Shown piece by piece: positions 44,640-52,529 of a stretch of DNA of 64,000 bases. The notes below the pieces were generated by a model. The model was not told the origin of the DNA. It was given only the letters and a program-made list of their open reading frames with translations, and did no database searches. The position numbers and the translations under genes are program-made. Position 1 is the stretch's first letter, and each line of letters begins with the position of its first letter. Source of the stretch: Halovenus marina (GTDB lineage: Archaea; Halobacteriota; Halobacteria; Halobacteriales; Haloarculaceae); NCBI RefSeq assembly GCF_051414115.1, contig NZ_JBLKNZ010000001.1, forward strand, positions 2,108,001-2,172,000, read 5' to 3'.

Positions 44640-44900
44640 ATAGAAACTCTCCCGAAGTTACGGCTTCTTCGATCCGGTGAGCGTGCTATGGTGCTGGCTC
44701 GCCGTGCTGCGGCACGGTTTTGGAGTCGCTATTCATGGAATTGGCGTATTCTGGTTTGATGTTTCGTCCGGTTCCGCCTCAAGGTGAAGAAAACAACCAC
44801 TCTCGTTGATGAACTCAGCGAGATGCCCCACATCCGTGACATCCTCGATGGTGATTCGATCCCCGCCACCGTCGTCAACACACGAACTCGTCATCAAGTC
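44640..44900 (+). pseudogene. IS5-type (ISH) transposase, N-terminal fragment
   Basis: One frame from 44640 encodes ETLPKLRLLRSGERAMVLAR, then ARFWSRYSW, an in-frame TGA (44757-44759), then FRLKVKKTTTLVDELSEMPH, and IRDILDGDSIPA. This matches the start of haloarchaeal IS5-family transposases, whose N-terminal part reads ...TLPKSRLLR..LARRA... and later ...LLDELxEMPRIR.... The rest of the gene is lost. No terminal repeats are obvious. Confidence 0.7.
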
Positions 44901-44998
44901 CGCCGTTCACAATCTGGAACGTAGTCTCACCAGTCCACACGATGAAGGCGACTGTCTGTGAGGAACGGACGTGACGAGCGACTGTTCCGTTCGAGCGT

Positions 44999-45724
44999 CT
45001 ACGACAGAAGGTCGCCGTCGTGCTGTGCGTGAACGAGTGCGAGCGCGGTGAGGAAGGCGATGAGTCCAAAGAGGACGACCGTGGCTGTCATTCCGTATGC
45101 GACCTCGACGACCTGTCCGAGGCCAAAGAGCACCGTGCCACCGACGATGCTACCGAGATAGATCTTGTGCCAGTTCTGCTCGTCGGTGTCGTCGAGATAC
45201 GGGTCGAGTTGACTCGCCGCAGGTCCAAGTTCGATCGTTCCCCGGTCCTTGTCGAAATTGACAACGCCTGCATCGTCCATCTTCGGCAGGTGACACTGAT
45301 ACAGGCCGACGTACACGCGCTTTCGCTGGGTAGAAGAGATAGCCCGCACCGTCGTGTCGTTCTCGATGGCAGCGATATGCTCTGCGACCTCGCTGAGCGT
45401 CGCGGTCCCGTCGTTCTCGTTCAGGTACTGGAGGGTTTCGCGGCGACGGCTATTTTTCAGTATCTCGAACACCTGGTCGAGCGGGAGTTCCGCTGTCGTG
45501 TCCTCACTCTCCTCCTCGTCTGACTCACTCCCGTCACTCGTTGACTGTGAGGACTCGTCGGGGCTCACCTGTTCATCGGGCCGGTCCGGTGACTGGGGCT
45601 GTGCTGTCTTCAACCCAGCCCCGAACAGCGCTGTTGTTCGTATCGCTTGCAACCGGTTTCGGAACCGGATGCTGTGCTGTGGTGGCTGCTTCTGTCCGCG
45701 TGTACTCCGGTAGCGCTGTATCAT
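44999..45724 (-). CDS. DUF7344 winged-helix protein with C-terminal membrane helices
   Basis: The protein (241 residues from ATG 45724) has a low-complexity Ser/Asp/Glu segment (about 45-85), the DUF7344-type winged helix (about 88-185; LDQVFEILKNSRRRETLQYL, LYQCHLPKMDDAGVVNFD) and two membrane helices near the end (about 198-232). Frames remain open upstream; starts at 45745 and 45871 are possible, with TTATAATAC at 45887-45895 as a candidate promoter. These proteins couple a membrane anchor to DNA binding. Confidence 0.75.
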   Translation of the reverse strand: MIQRYRSTRGQKQPPQHSIRFRNRLQAIRTTALFGAGLKTAQPQSPDRPDEQVSPDESSQSTSDGSESDEEESEDTTAELPLDQVFEILKNSRRRETLQYLNENDGTATLSEVAEHIAAIENDTTVRAISSTQRKRVYVGLYQCHLPKMDDAGVVNFDKDRGTIELGPAASQLDPYLDDTDEQNWHKIYLGSIVGGTVLFGLGQVVEVAYGMTATVVLFGLIAFLTALALVHAQHDGDLLS

Positions 45725-46115
45725 GTTGTGGGGGATGGCGTGCATCAGTATCGATCCTCCTATCGTACGTGCAGGACCTGGTTTCTCAGCAGTGTGTGCT
45801 GAGAGTTGCTTTGCGAGAGTCATCGCGCCTCTGTTGGGGTGGGTGAACGCACTCTTTCGAGTATCATCCATCTTCGTTCCACTCTTATAATACCCCGGTA
45901 TTGTTTGCTTAGGTGAATTATTATTGATGTACCTGACATTACACAGCGAGCGAACTGCTGAGCGTCGTTTCGGGGTTGATCGACTCACACAGAGTCGCCT
46001 ATCAGTGCAGGTATTTTCTTCACCTGGTGCGATTAAACTTAGCTGAGTCATGGCAGTGCCAGAACGGTGATCCGTCGTTCGGACTGAAATCCGCCCGTAT
46101 TCACATCCTAATATA
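45725..46115. other. Spacer with candidate promoter
   Basis: No separate gene is seen in these 391 bases. The minus-strand box at 45887-45895 may drive the DUF7344 gene, leaving a leader of up to about 140 bases if 45724 is the true start. Confidence 0.45.
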
Positions 46116-46397
46116 TCAATCCTTTGCAAGGTTCTCGGTATCGATCGTCTCCCAGATCTCTCGACCACGCTCTGTGAGCCCATACACTCTGCCTTTCTTC
46201 CTCTCTTCTGATACGAGAAGGTCAACGAGTTCTCGGTCACGAAGGTCCTGCAACGCACGTGAGATATGAGCGATTCCGACGCTTTCGTCGGAAGCGATCT
46301 GCGAGGGTGTCGCGGGGCCGACTGCGAGGCGTCTGAGAGCGACAATACGATATTTCGAGCTGATAACGAATCCAATCTCGTCCCAATCGATATCCAT
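46116..46397 (-). CDS. Winged-helix (MarR/PadR-like) regulator
   Basis: The 93-residue product MDIDWDEIGFVISSKYRIVA... has a winged helix: LAVGPATPSQIASDESVGIA, HISRALQDLRDRELVDLL and a wing with KKGRVYGLTERGREIW. It is typical of small haloarchaeal single-domain regulators. The start is ATG 46397. Target unknown. Confidence 0.8.
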   Translation of the reverse strand: MDIDWDEIGFVISSKYRIVALRRLAVGPATPSQIASDESVGIAHISRALQDLRDRELVDLLVSEERKKGRVYGLTERGREIWETIDTENLAKD

Positions 46398-46742
46398 TTG
46401 TTGTGTACTGGTTTTGTTTGGTGACAGGCGCGTGTCACCGTATGTGTGGTTGTTCAACGGTACTAGCTGGTTCGATACACCAACACTCGTTTTTGTTATC
46501 AACTGCTGTCTGTATAGCCGTTCCGTCCGTTTAGTTCAGTTCACACCAGTAAGCAAGTACTAGTCCGAGTAAGAGTCGATTAGAGCGCGATACGACAGCG
46601 TCGCCCGGACAGGCTGGGATCGATACCGGCGTCTGCTCGCTCGCATCCAGTCTGTCGGCGGGTGTCGACGAGGAATCGGCCACGCCGGGTGCGGGACGAA
46701 CAGACGCTGTGGTCAGACAACACCAACGGGGAAAGTACACCC
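46398..46742. other. Spacer without confident gene
   Basis: About 345 bases between the regulator and the TFB promoter. A minus-strand frame of about 100 codons (46531-46842) overlaps the TFB leader and shows no motif. Confidence 0.4.
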
Positions 46743-46750
46743 AATATAAC
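46743..46750 (+). promoter_or_regulatory. TATA-like box before the TFB leader ORF
   Basis: AATATAAC ends 27 bases before the ATG at 46778, the spacing for a leaderless start of the short leader ORF. Confidence 0.4.
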
Positions 46751-46777
46751 AATACAGGAACACACACAGCATTCAGT

Positions 46778-46879
46778 ATGGCTTTCCGACTAACCACGCG
46801 ACGCGGACCGCTCGGCCGGTGTGCTGAATACAGCGTGTTCACGACCGAGCAGCGTCACGGGAAACCGATCCAGCGATGA
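46778..46879 (+). CDS. 33-codon leader ORF coupled to TFB
   Basis: The frame MAFRLTTRRGPLGRCAEYSV... is 33 residues, basic, and ends with TGA at 46877-46879 that overlaps the TFB start (ATGA at 46876-46879). A TATA-like box stands at leaderless distance. It may regulate or permit TFB translation, or be fortuitous. Confidence 0.35.
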   Translation: MAFRLTTRRGPLGRCAEYSVFTTEQRHGKPIQR

Positions 46880-47826
46880 GCGGTGAGTTCGCGTCCCGTG
46901 ACTCGGCCGCCAAGGGGGACACGCTGGCAGATGTGTGTCCCGAGTGTGGTGGCGACTCGATCCACCGTGACGACGTCCACGGTGAGCGCGTGTGTCGAGA
47001 GTGCGGCTGTGTTCTCAGCGACAACCTGGTCGAGACGGGATCGAGCTGGTCGGCCTTTTCGCACAGCGACGCCGAACAGACGACCAGAGTTGGTTCGCCG
47101 ATGACCGAACTCCTCCACGATAGAGGGCTGACGACGAAGATACACTGGAAAGACACCGACGCGCACGGCCGCCCGATATCAGCACGAAAGAAACAGACGA
47201 TGCGGCGGCTCCGAACCTGGCAAACGCGGGCGCGACTCAGCCGGTCCGGTGAGCGCAATCTCCAGGTCGCTCTCAGTGAGATCAACCGGATGTCGAGCGC
47301 GCTGGCTGTCCCCGAGCAGGTCCGGGAGATGGCATCCCACATCTACCGCGACGCGCTCTCGGACGACCTCATTCAGGGACGGTCGATCGAAGCCGTCGCA
47401 TCCAGCGCACTCTATATCGCGTGCCGGAACGAGCAGATCCCCCGAAGCCTCGACGAGATCGAACGCGTCGCGCGGGTCGACCGGACGGAAATCGCCCGCA
47501 CGTATCGTCGGATCGCTGCCGAGCAGGAACTGGAGATGAAGCCAGTCGATCCGAAGCTGTTTGTCCCCCGCTTTTGCTCGAAACTCGACGTGAGCCGTCC
47601 CGTGCAGCGACGGGCACGTTCGATCCTCGAACAGGCGGCGGCCGAAGGGCTGCACTCAGGAAAGTCTCCGACCGGACTGGCTGGAGCGGCGATCTATCTG
47701 GCAACACGCGAGTGTGACTCTGAGGTGACACAGTCAGACATCGCGGACGTCGCGCAGGTGACAGAGGTGACGATCCGAAACCGGTATCAGGAACACAAAG
47801 CCGTGGTCGAGCGTACCGAAGCCTAG
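46876..47826 (+). CDS. tfb: Transcription initiation factor TFB (TFIIB paralogue)
   Basis: TFB recruits RNA polymerase to BRE/TATA promoters. The 316-residue protein has the N-terminal zinc ribbon (Cys21, Cys24, Cys40, Cys43), the B-finger/linker region with SSWSAFSHSDAEQTT and two cyclin-like repeats (about 120-215 and 216-310; IEAVASSALYIACRNEQIPR and TGLAGAAIYLATRECD). Haloarchaea carry several TFBs of differing promoter preference. This one lies in the tRNA-bounded region and has a non-standard 5' end. Confidence 0.96.
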   Translation: MSGEFASRDSAAKGDTLADVCPECGGDSIHRDDVHGERVCRECGCVLSDNLVETGSSWSAFSHSDAEQTTRVGSPMTELLHDRGLTTKIHWKDTDAHGRPISARKKQTMRRLRTWQTRARLSRSGERNLQVALSEINRMSSALAVPEQVREMASHIYRDALSDDLIQGRSIEAVASSALYIACRNEQIPRSLDEIERVARVDRTEIARTYRRIAAEQELEMKPVDPKLFVPRFCSKLDVSRPVQRRARSILEQAAAEGLHSGKSPTGLAGAAIYLATRECDSEVTQSDIADVAQVTEVTIRNRYQEHKAVVERTEA

Positions 47827-47864
47827 CGTGGTGGCTTGTGTCGTTCGGACTGGAGTCCTGCGGT

Positions 47865-48155
47865 TCAGCAGTGGTTTTCCAGATCGAGGTGGGCCTCACG
47901 TTCCGCGACGATAAACGCAGCGTCTTTGAGTTCTTCCTCCTCGGTCGGGAGAAACATCACCTGTTCCGTCTCGTCCAGCGTTTCGAACTGTTCCCACTCC
48001 CTGAACTCGTATCCCAGGTCAGCGGACACGTCCGGGTCCCCTGCCAGCGATTCCCAGTCCTCCCTGCTCCACTCCTCCGTGGAATCGGCTGTCAGCGGTT
48101 GCTCACTCGGTACGGTTCGATTTCCACGTCGGCTGCCATCAGTGTCGTCAGTCAT
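47865..48155 (-). CDS. Acidic hypothetical protein
   Basis: The 96-residue product starts MTDDTDGSRRGNRTVPSEQP and is very acidic in the second half (WEQFETLDETEQVMFLPTEE). No motif or membrane segment. It ends 38 bases from TFB, tail to tail. ACGGTTAATTAAG on the minus strand about 60 bases upstream resembles the TTAAT boxes of neighbouring genes. Confidence 0.5.
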   Translation of the reverse strand: MTDDTDGSRRGNRTVPSEQPLTADSTEEWSREDWESLAGDPDVSADLGYEFREWEQFETLDETEQVMFLPTEEEELKDAAFIVAEREAHLDLENHC

Positions 48156-48489
48156 GCTCTATCGGGTACCTCTGGGGTTCTGTACTGGGGTAATCGGCTC
48201 TTACTTAATTAACCGTTCTGTCATATTACTGGGTAAGCTGACCGGTCGTGGATAAAAGATACTATCCAGGTACATGCAAAGTACTCAGACGCCTCTGGAA
48301 GCTATTTTCCCACCGGTAAGTAGTTTTTACTGGTAGGTATGATCCCGGACAAGTTTGGTAGGTAGTTACTAACACGGTCGTATTCCGCTGCAAGCGCATT
48401 CTTGGGGCAGAAGTTGAGTAGTAGTGGAGTCTGCTGTGCGATCCACATGCTGCGAGACAGGGCCAGTACGGGCCGAGTACAGATATCAT
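48156..48489. other. Spacer beside the TnpB element
   Basis: No gene is seen in these 334 bases. The stretch next to 48490 is where the TnpB element would end and where the guide part of an associated RNA, read on the minus strand, would lie. Confidence 0.45.
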
Positions 48490-48502
48490 AACAAGTCACC
48501 TT

Positions 48503-48522
48503 CTCCGCCGTAAACGGCGGAG
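48503..48522 (-). repeat. Right-end hairpin of the IS200/IS605-type element
   Basis: CTCCGCCG (48503-48510) and CGGCGGAG (48515-48522) form a perfect 8-base stem with a TAAA loop, 28 bases beyond the 3' end of tnpB. Such subterminal hairpins mark IS605-type ends and belong to the omega RNA of TnpB. Confidence 0.6.
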
Positions 48523-48549
48523 CTTGTCGGTGGACTCCCGTTCTGACCA

Positions 48550-49765
48550 CTAGACAGTGGTAAGCGTGAAGATGCCGTTCACATTCAACGTCCCCGACTT
48601 CAGGGCAAGGTAACTGGTTGCCCCTCCAGCACCAGACTTGTGCCAGTTCTGGAGTAGTTTCCGAGCGATGTTCTTTGCGGCGTTGTAGTCGGCGTGGTAC
48701 TCGCGGTCGCACTTGAGACAGCAAAACTCGTCGCCGTCGCGGTTGTCCTCGTGGGTAAAGCTACAGTCAACGTGACTACACCGTTGACTGGTGTACTGTG
48801 GCGCGATTTTCTCGACGGCAATCCCGTACTCGGCGGCTTTGTACTCGGTGTACTCTTGGATGCGACGGAACGCCCACTGCTGGAATTTGCTCGCGTTCGA
48901 GATGCGTTCGCAGATATGTTTCAGTTTCTCGAACGCAATATGCGTGCAGTCGTGGGCGAGAGCCTCATGGACGAGTGTCTTCGAGACACGATGCAGGTAG
49001 TCTTCGCTCCAGTTGGCGAATCGCCCACCGAGTGATTTCATCGTTAGATGTGCCGACCGTGTGCCTGTCCGTTGCATCTGTCCACGCCGCTTCTCGTATT
49101 CACGCCGCTTGTGGTTGAGGTAGTCAGCGTTCCCGATGAACGCGCCAGTCGAAGTGACGGCGAGATGTCCGTCCACGTTCAAGTCTACGCCGAGTACCGT
49201 TCCGTACTCGGCATCTTCCGGCCCTGTGTCCGTCTCTTTCACGACAGCAATATGGAGGTAGTAGTCGCCGTCACGGTGATGCAGTGTCGCCTCGCGTTTC
49301 TCCCACTCCGCAGAGAAGTAGGTTGTCGGTGGCACGTCCTTGTCAGGTAGGACGTACTCGGCGTCGTCCGTCCACGGTCGCAAGCGTGGCGTACTCGTCG
49401 TAGTAGGTAATCGCGTTGAGGTTGTAGACGATCGAATCAGATGTGAACTGTGGTTTCGAGGGATTTTCCCCGTCTTTGCGTTTTTCGGCACAGGAGTCGA
49501 GTGCGTCGGCGGCTCGATTCCGCGCCGCACACACAAGGTCGGCGTTGAGTTCGTTGGTCGCTTCGCGTACTTCGCTGTATGTCCGGTCGTGTAGCTCGGT
49601 TTTCGACGTGACAATATAGCCGTCTTCAGTTCCGTTCCAGCCGTCGTCTGCAACCAGCTGAGTGGCCTGTTTGAAGCGGTCTATCGTCTCTTGGAGAAGC
49701 TTGTGAGCATTATCGTCTACGTCGAGTTTCACGACGGCAGTACGTCGAAGCTCCACAATTACCAT
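48550..49765 (-). pseudogene. tnpB: TnpB (IS200/IS605 family, IS1341-type), frameshifted
   Basis: TnpB is an RNA-guided nuclease of IS605-type elements. The N-terminal part runs from ATG 49765 (MVIVELRRTAVVKLDV) to about 49370 (YATLATVDGR), then a one-base frameshift moves to the frame AEYVLPDKDV and on to the stop at 48550. The RuvC residues look kept: GVDLNVDG (Asp), IAFEKLK (Glu), HADYNAAKNIA (Asp), with the zinc finger (RCSHVDC...CCLKC). No tnpA is beside it. The frameshift should inactivate it. Confidence 0.85.
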
Positions 49766-49869
49766 ATTGAGTTGAACTGGTATAAAAATCATTCATATAG
49801 CGGCACAGTATTGGGGAGTCAGCCGTGGTGTAGTCGGTGGATTGCCACACGGAGCTTACGCGATTCCCT

Positions 49870-49934
49870 CCCGCCCTGTTCGCTCCTCGGTTCTGACCGG
49901 TGTCGCAACACTCGTCACTCACGGGAAGGGCGGG
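49870..49934. repeat. Possible left-end inverted repeat of the TnpB element
   Basis: CCCGCCCT at 49870-49877 and AGGGCGGG at 49927-49934 form an 8-base inverted repeat, and GATTCCCTC occurs beside both arms. It lies upstream of tnpB and next to the ATP-grasp scrap, so it may mark the element's left border. Confidence 0.35.
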
Positions 49935-49953
49935 ATTCCCTCGCTGAATCAAT

Positions 49954-50136
49954 ATGGCCGAATACGTCGCACTGTTGACGCCGTATATCGGCTGGGACGT
50001 GGTCGTGGCGGACACGGACGGGTCCTTTCAGGTGGTCGAAGCGAACAGTTCACCCGACGTAATAAACCAGACCCACGAGCCGTTACTGACTGATGACCGC
50101 GTCGTCCGATTTTACGAGTATCACGACGTTCTCTAG
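49954..50136 (+). pseudogene. ATP-grasp family C-terminal scrap
   Basis: The 60-residue frame (YIGWDVVVADTDGSFQVVEA, then NQTHEPLLTDDRVVRFYEYH) matches the last 60 residues of the complete gene at 51312-52445 (VGWDLLVTGPGEFKIIEGNS, VHEPLLVDDDIREFYEHHGV) and nothing of the rest. It is a remnant, cut off on the side of the TnpB element. Confidence 0.75.
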
Positions 50137-50161
50137 TGCCCGTCCCCGTTGGCTGTGCGGT

Positions 50162-51250
50162 CTACTGCCTGCGGAGAAGCACTTCGACGGTGAATTCGGC
50201 GTCCCGCAACTCGTCGAACGAATCGATAGCAAGCGGCCGGTCCGTGTAGGAAGGGCTGTCCGCAGTGAGAAACGCAGTTCGCCCGTCAGCAACGAATGAA
50301 ACCTCGAAGCCTGCATCCTGAAGTACTGTGAGAAACGCGTCGTACTCGCCACGCTCGCGCAGATACTCGGGATGGATCTCGAGAAAGGCTAGCTTGACAG
50401 TTCCGGCATCCAGTAGCGCGCCCATCCCCCGGAACACGTCGTACTCGTACCCCTGAACGTCCATCCGGAGCACGTCGACGGTGTCGAGTGCAGTTCCAGT
50501 TTCGAGGAGCAGGTCGTCGAGCCGTTTCACCGGCACCTCGATGTCCCCGACGTATCCCGGGATCGTATCCCGCTCGGTCGTCGTACACAGATTTCTGTGC
50601 CTGGAAACCTGCAGCGTCGTCGAACGTGTCTCCGCACCAATTGCAGTCTGATGGCACGTGACGATATCCTCGAAGTCGTTGAGATGGACGTTCTCACGGA
50701 GCAGTGAGATGTTCTCCGGATGTGGCTCTATCGCGATGACAGTGCCATCCTGCGTGCGCTGTGCTGGGTACAGGAGTGCGAAGTAGCCGATGTTGGCCCC
50801 GACGTCGACAACCGTCAGCCCGCCGTGTTCAGCCTCCAAGCGCTCCAACTCAGCACGGTATCTGGCCGTCGCTTCCGGTTCTCTGTAGCCGTGTATGAGA
50901 ATATCCCGGGAGAGCCCCTCGTCGAGAAGATCGACCCGTAGCTGAAAATCGAACACGTCACAGTCGAAATATCGGTCTCCACCGTTTGCCTCCAGGTGCG
51001 AGCGAAATCGGTCACCTCCGGTGAGCAGATCGGCAAGATAGTACCCAGCAAGCGTATACCGCCCGTGTGAGACGAGCGCGCGTGTCATCCTTGCCCGCCG
51101 TCTGAGATATGGCGCAACCAACTTCGGGTGCGAAGCACCGACCTGCAGACGTGAACGCATAGATGTAGGGAAACGGACAGGGTGACTCATTAGTAGTCTC
51201 TTGATACGTTCAGTCACGCTCCGTTTCGGCCTCCTGCCAGCGAGGTACAT
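50162..51250 (-). CDS. FkbM family methyltransferase
   Basis: The protein (362 residues from ATG 51250) has the FkbM fold: TVVDVGANIGYFALLYPAQR as SAM motif, then GTVIAIEPHPENISLLRENV, and EVPVKRLDDLL followed by DVLRMDVQGYEYDVFRGM. It probably methylates a sugar or lipid of the surface polymer. The frame extends to ATG 51304, only 7 bases from the divergent ATP-grasp gene; starts at 51250 or 51190 are more likely. Confidence 0.85.
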   Translation of the reverse strand: MYLAGRRPKRSVTERIKRLLMSHPVRFPTSMRSRLQVGASHPKLVAPYLRRRARMTRALVSHGRYTLAGYYLADLLTGGDRFRSHLEANGGDRYFDCDVFDFQLRVDLLDEGLSRDILIHGYREPEATARYRAELERLEAEHGGLTVVDVGANIGYFALLYPAQRTQDGTVIAIEPHPENISLLRENVHLNDFEDIVTCHQTAIGAETRSTTLQVSRHRNLCTTTERDTIPGYVGDIEVPVKRLDDLLLETGTALDTVDVLRMDVQGYEYDVFRGMGALLDAGTVKLAFLEIHPEYLRERGEYDAFLTVLQDAGFEVSFVADGRTAFLTADSPSYTDRPLAIDSFDELRDAEFTVEVLLRRQ

Positions 51251-51311
51251 CGTTTTGAGCGGTGGTAGCCTGTGCTTTCTTATCTGAGAGAGCGGAGAAC
51301 TCATCCAGAGA

Positions 51312-52445
51312 ATGTCACCGCTGACAGAGCTCGTTGACCGCTCCCGGCACTATATTGCCGAGCGTGGTCTCGGGAGCTTCTGCTTTGCGGTGGTCGACTT
51401 CGCACTTCCCAAGCCGCTCGGGACCCGCTTTCGAGCGCGCCGAGCAGTGTTTCTCGATGCAGTCCGCCTCGATCAGCCATCCACGCTATCGCTCGCGGAA
51501 CGGATCGAGGCGTTCCGACACGGACTCACGACCGACCTGTATCAGCTATACGGCCTTGACTGCAGTGACCGTCCAGCTAGCCAGTATCTCGATGACGTGT
51601 CGAGACGGCACGCGAAGTTTACGAACGACAGACCCGACCGCCTCGATGACAAAGCAAAGTTCGACGCCTACCTTCGTGACTGTGGCTTCGGACCGATGCT
51701 GCCGACCGTCTACGGACAGATCACGAACGGACAGTTCACGAGCGACCGCTATTCGACGCTTCGGGACGTTCTGAGAGACCACGACCGGGCCGTAGTCAAA
51801 CGCCGCACCGGCGCAGCGGGAAACAACGTTCACATCTGCACGGTCAACGACGTCGATACAGACGCTGACGGCACCGACTGCCTGCTGGTCGACCTAGAGC
51901 GGACGAGCGCTGATCGAGCGAAGTATCTGGTGACCGAGTACTGCGAACAGGCCGACTATGCGGAGCGGATCTTTCCGCATGCGGCAAACACGATACGAGT
52001 GCTGACACTCCGGACAGAGACCGACGATATCCTCGTTGTGCGAGCAGTGCACAGGATTGGGTCCGAGCGGACGGGCGGCCTCGATAGCTTCTCGCAGGGC
52101 GGCATGTCGGCAGCTATCGACATGGAGACCGGTGAGCTAAGCGCCGCAGCGGAACCCGCAAAAGGTGGAGAGCCGACCTGGTACGAGACACACCCCGACA
52201 CGGGCGCGGCTATCGTCGGGGTGATGGTTCCGGAATGGAAGCAGATCCGAGAGCGGATCCGGGAAATCGCCGAGGAGACGACGGCGTTTAGCCACGTCGG
52301 ATGGGATCTTCTCGTGACCGGACCCGGTGAGTTCAAAATCATCGAGGGGAACAGTTTTCCGGATCCCGATGTCTTTCAGGTCCACGAACCGTTGCTCGTC
52401 GACGACGACATCAGAGAGTTCTACGAGCATCACGGCGTGATCTGA
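51312..52445 (+). CDS. Sugar-transfer-associated ATP-grasp protein
   Basis: The 377-residue protein has an ATP-grasp pattern: RDHDRAVVKRRTGAAGNNVH (phosphate-binding Lys/Gly loop), LVTEYCEQADYAERIFP, then FKIIEGNSFPDPDVFQVHEP with the metal-binding Glu/Asn. Members of this subgroup sit in polysaccharide clusters and are thought to attach amino acids or similar groups to sugars. Asparagine-synthase-like and FkbM genes flank it, consistent with decoration of a glycan. A scrap of a paralogue is at 49954. Confidence 0.83.
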   Translation: MSPLTELVDRSRHYIAERGLGSFCFAVVDFALPKPLGTRFRARRAVFLDAVRLDQPSTLSLAERIEAFRHGLTTDLYQLYGLDCSDRPASQYLDDVSRRHAKFTNDRPDRLDDKAKFDAYLRDCGFGPMLPTVYGQITNGQFTSDRYSTLRDVLRDHDRAVVKRRTGAAGNNVHICTVNDVDTDADGTDCLLVDLERTSADRAKYLVTEYCEQADYAERIFPHAANTIRVLTLRTETDDILVVRAVHRIGSERTGGLDSFSQGGMSAAIDMETGELSAAAEPAKGGEPTWYETHPDTGAAIVGVMVPEWKQIRERIREIAEETTAFSHVGWDLLVTGPGEFKIIEGNSFPDPDVFQVHEPLLVDDDIREFYEHHGVI

Positions 52446-52529
52446 GTGGGCGCTGTGTCGGACTGACAGTCACCGGTTTCCGGGCGTAGCCACGTCATAA
52501 TAAAGCCGTCTTCCCGAGAGCCCCGTAAT

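Noticed and set aside
46531..46842. Minus-strand frame of 103 codons with hydrophobic ends upstream of TFB
   Set aside because: No start signal or motif, and it overlaps the TFB leader and promoter; kept only as a remote possibility.
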